A stretch of DNA of 64,000 nucleotides. Origin: Gelatoporia subvermispora B. Lineage: Eukaryota > Basidiomycota > Agaricomycetes > Polyporales > Gelatoporiaceae. The notes beneath the pieces were generated by a model, which saw only the letters and a program-made list of their open reading frames with translations, ran no database searches and had not been told where the DNA came from. This document shows positions 63,152-64,000 of this stretch, one piece after another. How positions within the stretch are numbered: position 1 is the stretch's first letter; each line of letters starts with the position of its first letter. The DNA lies in NCBI GenBank assembly GCA_000320605.2, contig KB445804.1:198591-262590 (forward strand), given 5' to 3'. The translations under genes and the position numbers were made by a program.

Positions 63152-63962
63152 ATGTCAAGGGCCCTGCTCCTACAGCTCGCGCTCCCGCTCGTCCAGACGC
63201 ACGGTTTCACGCGCGAGACACTCGCCCGCTCCGTGCTCTCGCTCCCCACACCGCACTCGAAGCCCCTCTCCGAGACGGCCGTCTCTGCGCTTTTTGGCAA
63301 CGGGGACGACGCGCGGCGCACGCTGATCGAGGCCTGGCTGGACAGTGGCAGGGAGAGCATGAAGGCTGCGCCGACGCCGGCGGTGAAGGACGTCCTTGGA
63401 ACGCGGCTGCGGCACAACGAGCCGGTGCTGCGGCATTTGCCTGAGGTATGTCGTGAACGTAGATCATGGATCTGACAGACCTCTGACGTGTGGACGCTTG
63501 TGCGAACTGCGATGCCAGGCGTTTGCGCTGCTGGCGACCTCGACCCCGCCGCTGCCCCCCCTCCACTTGACTCCGGCGCTGAAGCACGCTGCAAGCGTCG
63601 CGGACGAGGCATGTCGCGTTGCTGGAGATGCAAGTACAGGGGTACGATTCATGTTCATTCAGTTGATCTGCAACCTGACAAGTGTACCCCAGACCGCGTG
63701 GTACGCGCGCCGGGCCTCTCTCGCGGCTGTCTACGCTGCTGCAGGTGAGTCTCTCAACGAACCTTCGATTCTCATGCTAGTGCTCACTTACACTTCTCCA
63801 GAGCTGCACCAGCTCACTTCGCCACATTCGGCATACGACTTCCTGAACAGCCTCCTGGACAAGGCGTCCGCCGTAGAACACGCCATTTCCGAGACTGAAC
63901 TATTCACCCGGTACATCGCCCGCAGCTGGGCTGGTATCATCAATAGCAGAGGCATCTTCTGA
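63152..63962 (+). CDS. COQ9: Ubiquinone biosynthesis protein COQ9
   Basis: COQ9 is a mitochondrial lipid-binding protein that supports Coq7 in coenzyme Q synthesis. ATG 63152 gives MSRALLLQLALPLVQTHGFT, then LARSVLSLPTPHSKPLSETA, ALFGNGDDARRTLIEAWLDS, GTRLRHNEPVLRHLPE at the first donor (63445), AFALLATSTPPLPPLHLTPA from 63519, HAASVADEACRVAGDASTG, TAWYARRASLAAVYAAA, then ELHQLTSPHSAYDFLNSLLD, FTRYIARSWAGIINSRGIF and the stop at 63960-63962. Four exons, no defects. A classical mitochondrial presequence is short or absent from this start, so an upstream start or exon is possible. Confidence 0.88.
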
Positions 63963-64000
63963 GTCGCAGAATAACAAATGTGGGCTGCGCCCTGTCACGA

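Overview
The window looks like nuclear DNA of a mushroom-forming basidiomycete (Agaricomycetes, probably a polypore). The evidence is many short GT-AG introns of about 50-70 bp, GC-rich exons, a KDZ-type DNA transposase, MYND zinc-finger paralogues in tandem, a DUF6533-type seven-transmembrane gene and a membrane-anchored P450. No tools were used: gene models were assembled by eye from conserved protein blocks and splice signals, so outer coordinates are firmer than some inner exon borders.

Layout. 1-483 is the end of a large transposon that continues beyond the left edge. 1156-14210 is an ordinary host block: a TRP-type vacuolar cation channel (YVC1-like), a YANK-type AGC kinase, a macro-domain protein, an MFS sugar transporter, an F-box/ankyrin protein and eIF1A. 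14211-26843 is a transposon of about 12.6 kb including two runs of N. It has long GC-rich inverted terminal repeats (about 400 bp), is flanked by a 7-bp direct repeat (GCGTCAC), and carries a seemingly intact KDZ transposase plus four other genes. 26975-28339 is the PP2A catalytic subunit. 28883-36885 is an accessory stretch with three MYND genes in tandem, a MYND relic, a DUF6533 gene and a MYND pseudogene. 37079-63962 is mostly conserved genes: an arabinokinase-N-terminal-like protein, PWP1, a P450, pyruvate decarboxylase, NPR3, an SDR-type epimerase, a WD40 protein, a small Pro-rich protein, eIF3j (HCR1) and COQ9. Poorly populated spacers lie at 45.5-48.4 kb and 59.1-61.7 kb.

How it fits together. 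The most interesting object is the 14.2-26.8 kb element. Removing it would put eIF1A (minus strand, start 13975) and PP2A (plus strand, start 26975) back to back over about 360 bp, so it seems to have landed in a shared divergent promoter. Its terminal repeat and the 77 bp inside it recur in mirror orientation at positions 1-483, so a second member of the same family sits just left of the window. Both N gaps lie at the terminal repeats, and some of the apparent five repeat copies may be assembly duplicates of fewer true copies. The host genes otherwise cover translation (eIF1A, eIF3j), ribosome assembly (PWP1), nutrient signalling (NPR3, PP2A), fermentation (PDC), ubiquinone synthesis (COQ9), sugar uptake and ion homeostasis, with no sign of one shared pathway.
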